NCBI GenBank assembly: GCA_944391255.1 | Contig: CALXSW010000240.1 | Coordinates: 1-8,694 of the forward strand | DNA: 8,694 bases | Source: an uncultured Clostridia bacterium | Lineage (GTDB): Bacteria; Bacillota; Clostridia; UBA1381 | Direction: 5' to 3' | Part shown: positions 5,880-8,694 of the stretch, one piece after another | How positions within the stretch are numbered: position 1 is the stretch's first letter | How the letters are laid out: every line of letters starts with the position of its first letter | The notes under the pieces: generated by a model | What the model was told of the DNA's origin: nothing | Seen by the model: the letters and a program-made list of their open reading frames with translations, nothing else | Database searches by the model: none | Made by a program: the position numbers and the translations under genes

Positions 5880-8694
5880 ATGGACAAAAAGATATCATGC
5901 GCTGCGGCAGTGATAGCGGTATCATCTATGATCTGTCAGGCAGTGCCGGTATTGGCAGCCGGAACTATAACAAATGCCGCTGAACTCGATTCAGCTCATG
6001 CCGCCGGCGGAGAATATGTGTTAGCCGGAGATCTTGAGGTGGCGAATTCGGGAATGAATAATTCTGTCACAACGGGCGAGATCGATGGAAAGGGATTTAC
6101 GGTAACAAAGAAAAATGAAAAGCTCGGTGATGCCATGCTTTATCAGAATAATGAAAGCAGCTGGACATATAAGAATTTCATTTTTGATGGAAACGGTCAG
6201 AATGTGACTTTTTCAGACGCATGTATGTGGTATATGGCAGGAAACATCACGTTCGAAAATGTTGTGTTCAGAAATTTCAAAGGCAGCAGCGGAGAGAGAT
6301 TCACTCTTACAAATGCCGGAGCGGATATGGTATTGAAAGACGTTGTGTTTGAGGGAAATGTGAATACATCTCAAACGGTGTTTGATGATAATCCGGGACT
6401 TAACATTATATGGAACGATAGCACAACGAAGCTTGAAGGCGCGACCAAGGTAAATATAAGCTATGAAGCGGGAGAAATAGACGTGTCAGCGCTTTCAGAC
6501 GGATGTGATGTTGTGATAGCGGCGAGCAGCGAGGACAAGTATAACAAGGCTGCCGCGCTTGAATCTCCCGACGGAGTCATAAAAACATGTGATGACGCGT
6601 CAATGACAGTCAGCTTTATTTCAGAGCCAAAGCCGGTGGAGGCCGATGTGGAAAAAAGAGATGACAGAAGCGTAAAAGTAACGGTAGATATTAATGAGCT
6701 TGATAGTGAATGGAAAAAAGCTGATGTATATGCTGCGGCATACGCGGATGACAGTCTTAGAGCGCTTAAAAAGACAGATATTACAGATGACGGACAGAGC
6801 GTGGTATTTGAGCTTGAATCAACTGATGCTGATACAGTATCTGTATATGTGTGGGACAGCGAAAACATGAAGCCTCTTTCTGACGCTGTAGACATTGATC
6901 TGAACGCTCCGACTCCGCCGCCGACGGATAAGCCGACAGCGAGCCCTACAGCCGCTCCGCCTAAGCCTACAGAGGAAGCGGAGGATGTAATATTCGGATA
7001 TGATCTTGACACTGATGCCGATATAGTTGAGCCGATGCTTTCGGACGGCGCTTCAATAGAAAGTGATGCAGGAATTGACGGAGCCGGTCTTGTATTCGAT
7101 GGAAAATCAGGATATATGACGCTCCCGTCTGACATACTTACATCTGAGGTCACATTTATGGCATGGGTAAAGACGAACGAAATAAAGTCATGGTCAAGAC
7201 TTTTTGACTTCGGAACAGATCAGAGCAATAACTTCTTCTATTCACCGTCAGGCGGAAGAGTTGAGTCTGTTGTAAACGGAAAATACGACACGATGAATGT
7301 CACAGCATTTTCAAATATAGGTGTCTGGGAGCATTACGCCGTAACGAGAACAGACAATAAGGTGCAGCTGTACAGGAACGGTGAGCTTATAAGTGAAGCA
7401 TCTTGCAATAATTCTGTCGCATCACTGCTGCAAAATTCTAACTATATAGGTAAATCGCATTATGCGAGCGACGCGTTGTTCAGCGGTGTGATGGATAATA
7501 TTTATCTCTATTCAAGGGTATGCACACAGGAGGAGATAAAAGCGGAATATGACAAATATGCGGAGTCACTCAATAATGAAAATGCATATAGAGATCATTC
7601 GGCTCTTGAAATACCGGAGCAGATCTCAGGCGGATACACACTTCCGTCGGAGGGCGGATACGGAAGCGGCATACCATGGAGCTGCGAGGATGCTTCGGTT
7701 ATCAATGATGATCTCAGCGTAAACGTTCCGAATGCCGGAGAGGCTGATAAGAACGTCAGATTGACAGCTGTAATAACAAACGGCTCAGCTGAGTACACAA
7801 AGGATTTTGATGTTGTTTTGCTCGCGTCTGCTACGCTTGTAGATCTTGATGATTATCCTATGTCAGCGGTAGAGCTTACAGATGATTATTTGATAAACGC
7901 GACTGATAAGATGGACGCATATCTGAACGAATTTGATATTGACAGACTGACAACGAATCTATATAAGACAGCCGGTATAAACAATGGCGCGCAGGGATAT
8001 GGCGGCTGGGAAGGCAATCTCATAAGCGGACATACTGTAGGCCATTATCTAAGCGCAGTTTCACAGGCTGCGAACAGAGGAAATGAGGAGCTTGCAGAAA
8101 AGGCAAGACAGCTTGTTTCCGCAATGCGCGGCGTGCAGATAAAGGAAGACGGAACAGTAACGGCGACAAATAATCAGAATGAGGAAAAGGTATTTGACGT
8201 TAAAAAGGGATTCCTTTTTGCATCTGTAAAGGTAGCGTCATGGGCAGACTCGGCAGGCGAGCCTATATATGGAGAAACTCAGTTTGATAATATTGAGAAT
8301 AATAAGACGAGTATCATAGAGCAGGCGTGGGTGCCATGGTATACGATGCACAAACTTCTTGCCGGCCTTATTGACGCGTATAAGCTTACGGGCAACGAGG
8401 AGGCTTTGACTACGGCTGACGAGCTTGGAACATGGGTATATAACAGAGTCAAGGATTATGATACTGAAATGGTTTCATCGACTCAGACGATGCAGGACAG
8501 AGTTCTCAATATAGAGTATGGCGGAATGAATGACTGTATGTATGAGCTGTATAAGATAACGGGTGATCCGGAGCATGCGAAAGCCGCGCATATGTTTGAT
8601 GAGATAACGTTGTTTGACTCGCTTTACAGGGGTGAGGATATCCTTGCGAATAAGCATGCGAACACGACGATCCCTAAGATAATCGGAGCGCTCA
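5880..8694 (+). CDS. Secreted multidomain GH127/GH146-type (DUF1680) beta-L-arabinofuranosidase, 3'-truncated by window
   Basis: The frame is open from 5880 to the window end (938 residues, no stop). Residues 1-27 are a signal peptide (KK, hydrophobic core, VLAA), with no lipobox. Residues about 28-200 have short repeated strands (NFIFDGN, ITFENVVFRNF, DVVFEGN) resembling a right-handed beta-helix. Residues 235-340 are beta-rich, possibly Ig-like. A Pro/Thr/Ala linker spans 342-365. Residues 370-563 are a LamG/concanavalin-like module (GAGLVFDGKSGYMTLP, FMAWVKT, YRNGELI, YIGKS, MDNIYLYSR). Residues 566-650 resemble an atrophied bacterial Ig domain (YTLPSEGGYGSGIPWSC). From about 654 the DUF1680 domain begins: VELTDDYL, GYGGWEG, GHTVGHYLSA (717-726), VPWYTMHK (818-825), EYGGMND (879-885) and HANT (926-929). 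The family's Zn-Cys nucleophile site lies further downstream, outside the window. It probably releases L-arabinofuranose outside the cell; GH127 versus GH146 and the exact linkage cannot be decided here. Confidence 0.88.
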   Translation, partial: MDKKISCAAAVIAVSSMICQAVPVLAAGTITNAAELDSAHAAGGEYVLAGDLEVANSGMNNSVTTGEIDGKGFTVTKKNEKLGDAMLYQNNESSWTYKNFIFDGNGQNVTFSDACMWYMAGNITFENVVFRNFKGSSGERFTLTNAGADMVLKDVVFEGNVNTSQTVFDDNPGLNIIWNDSTTKLEGATKVNISYEAGEIDVSALSDGCDVVIAASSEDKYNKAAALESPDGVIKTCDDASMTVSFISEPKPVEADVEKRDDRSVKVTVDINELDSEWKKADVYAAAYADDSLRALKKTDITDDGQSVVFELESTDADTVSVYVWDSENMKPLSDAVDIDLNAPTPPPTDKPTASPTAAPPKPTEEAEDVIFGYDLDTDADIVEPMLSDGASIESDAGIDGAGLVFDGKSGYMTLPSDILTSEVTFMAWVKTNEIKSWSRLFDFGTDQSNNFFYSPSGGRVESVVNGKYDTMNVTAFSNIGVWEHYAVTRTDNKVQLYRNGELISEASCNNSVASLLQNSNYIGKSHYASDALFSGVMDNIYLYSRVCTQEEIKAEYDKYAESLNNENAYRDHSALEIPEQISGGYTLPSEGGYGSGIPWSCEDASVINDDLSVNVPNAGEADKNVRLTAVITNGSAEYTKDFDVVLLASATLVDLDDYPMSAVELTDDYLINATDKMDAYLNEFDIDRLTTNLYKTAGINNGAQGYGGWEGNLISGHTVGHYLSAVSQAANRGNEELAEKARQLVSAMRGVQIKEDGTVTATNNQNEEKVFDVKKGFLFASVKVASWADSAGEPIYGETQFDNIENNKTSIIEQAWVPWYTMHKLLAGLIDAYKLTGNEEALTTADELGTWVYNRVKDYDTEMVSSTQTMQDRVLNIEYGGMNDCMYELYKITGDPEHAKAAHMFDEITLFDSLYRGEDILANKHANTTIPKIIGAL

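Noticed and set aside
5713..5925. 70-codon - strand frame across the glycosidase promoter
   Set aside because: It spans the promoter, ribosome-binding site and signal peptide of the + strand gene and has no ribosome-binding site or family features.
6461..7153. Long 230-codon open frame on the - strand
   Set aside because: It lies antisense within the well-supported glycosidase, is Ser/Ala-rich low-complexity from reverse-reading codon bias, and has no family features.

Overview
The window looks like chromosomal DNA of an anaerobic, fibre-degrading Firmicute of the class Clostridia. Signs of this are the yaaA-recF-remB-gyrB core cluster, strong Shine-Dalgarno sites, low-to-moderate GC with heavy ATA (Ile) and AGA (Arg) codon use, and a secreted multidomain glycosidase with a Pro/Thr-rich linker. 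No genus can be named from the sequence. Codon style is similar in all genes, so nothing stands out as recently transferred.

Region 1 (1-4232) is a co-directional housekeeping block on the + strand. It holds the 3' end of a long RelA/SpoT-type (p)ppGpp synthetase/hydrolase gene, then yaaA (S4 RNA-binding protein), recF, remB (DUF370) and gyrB. yaaA/recF and recF/remB touch or nearly touch, which suggests translational coupling, and an intrinsic terminator closes the block after gyrB. In many Firmicutes this cluster is dnaA-dnaN-yaaA-recF-remB-gyrB-gyrA. Here a rel gene occupies the dnaN position, no dnaA, dnaN or DnaA-box cluster is visible, and gyrA does not follow gyrB.

Region 2 (4235-4746) holds a small four-helix membrane protein of the 'putative ABC-transporter type IV' (PF06541/CmpB) type. 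Its TTG start lies in the T-tract of the gyrB terminator and its ribosome-binding site is the 3' arm of that terminator. A perfect 22-bp inverted repeat with a 3-nt loop and a T-tract follows it and abuts the stop codon of the convergent gene.

Region 3 (4747-8694) is a regulator-enzyme pair. An AraC-type regulator on the - strand diverges from a large + strand gene that is still open at the window end. The large gene encodes an exported protein: signal peptide, beta-helix-like module, Ig-like segment, Pro/Thr-rich linker, LamG/concanavalin-like module, atrophied bacterial Ig domain, and the N-terminal part of a GH127/GH146-type (DUF1680) beta-L-arabinofuranosidase catalytic domain. The 299-bp divergent spacer carries a plausible extended -10 promoter for each gene, a dyad just downstream of the predicted regulator start point, and ATTGTAC direct repeats with the 21-bp period typical of AraC-family sites. 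The simplest reading is an inducible system for plant cell-wall arabinan, arabinoxylan or arabinoglycoprotein side chains.

I see no CRISPR array, transposon, tRNA or rRNA, and no clear sign of an entirely new system. The most unusual points are the terminator/promoter/RBS overlap after gyrB, the rel-yaaA junction, the near-perfect hairpin, and the architecture and control region of the glycosidase.
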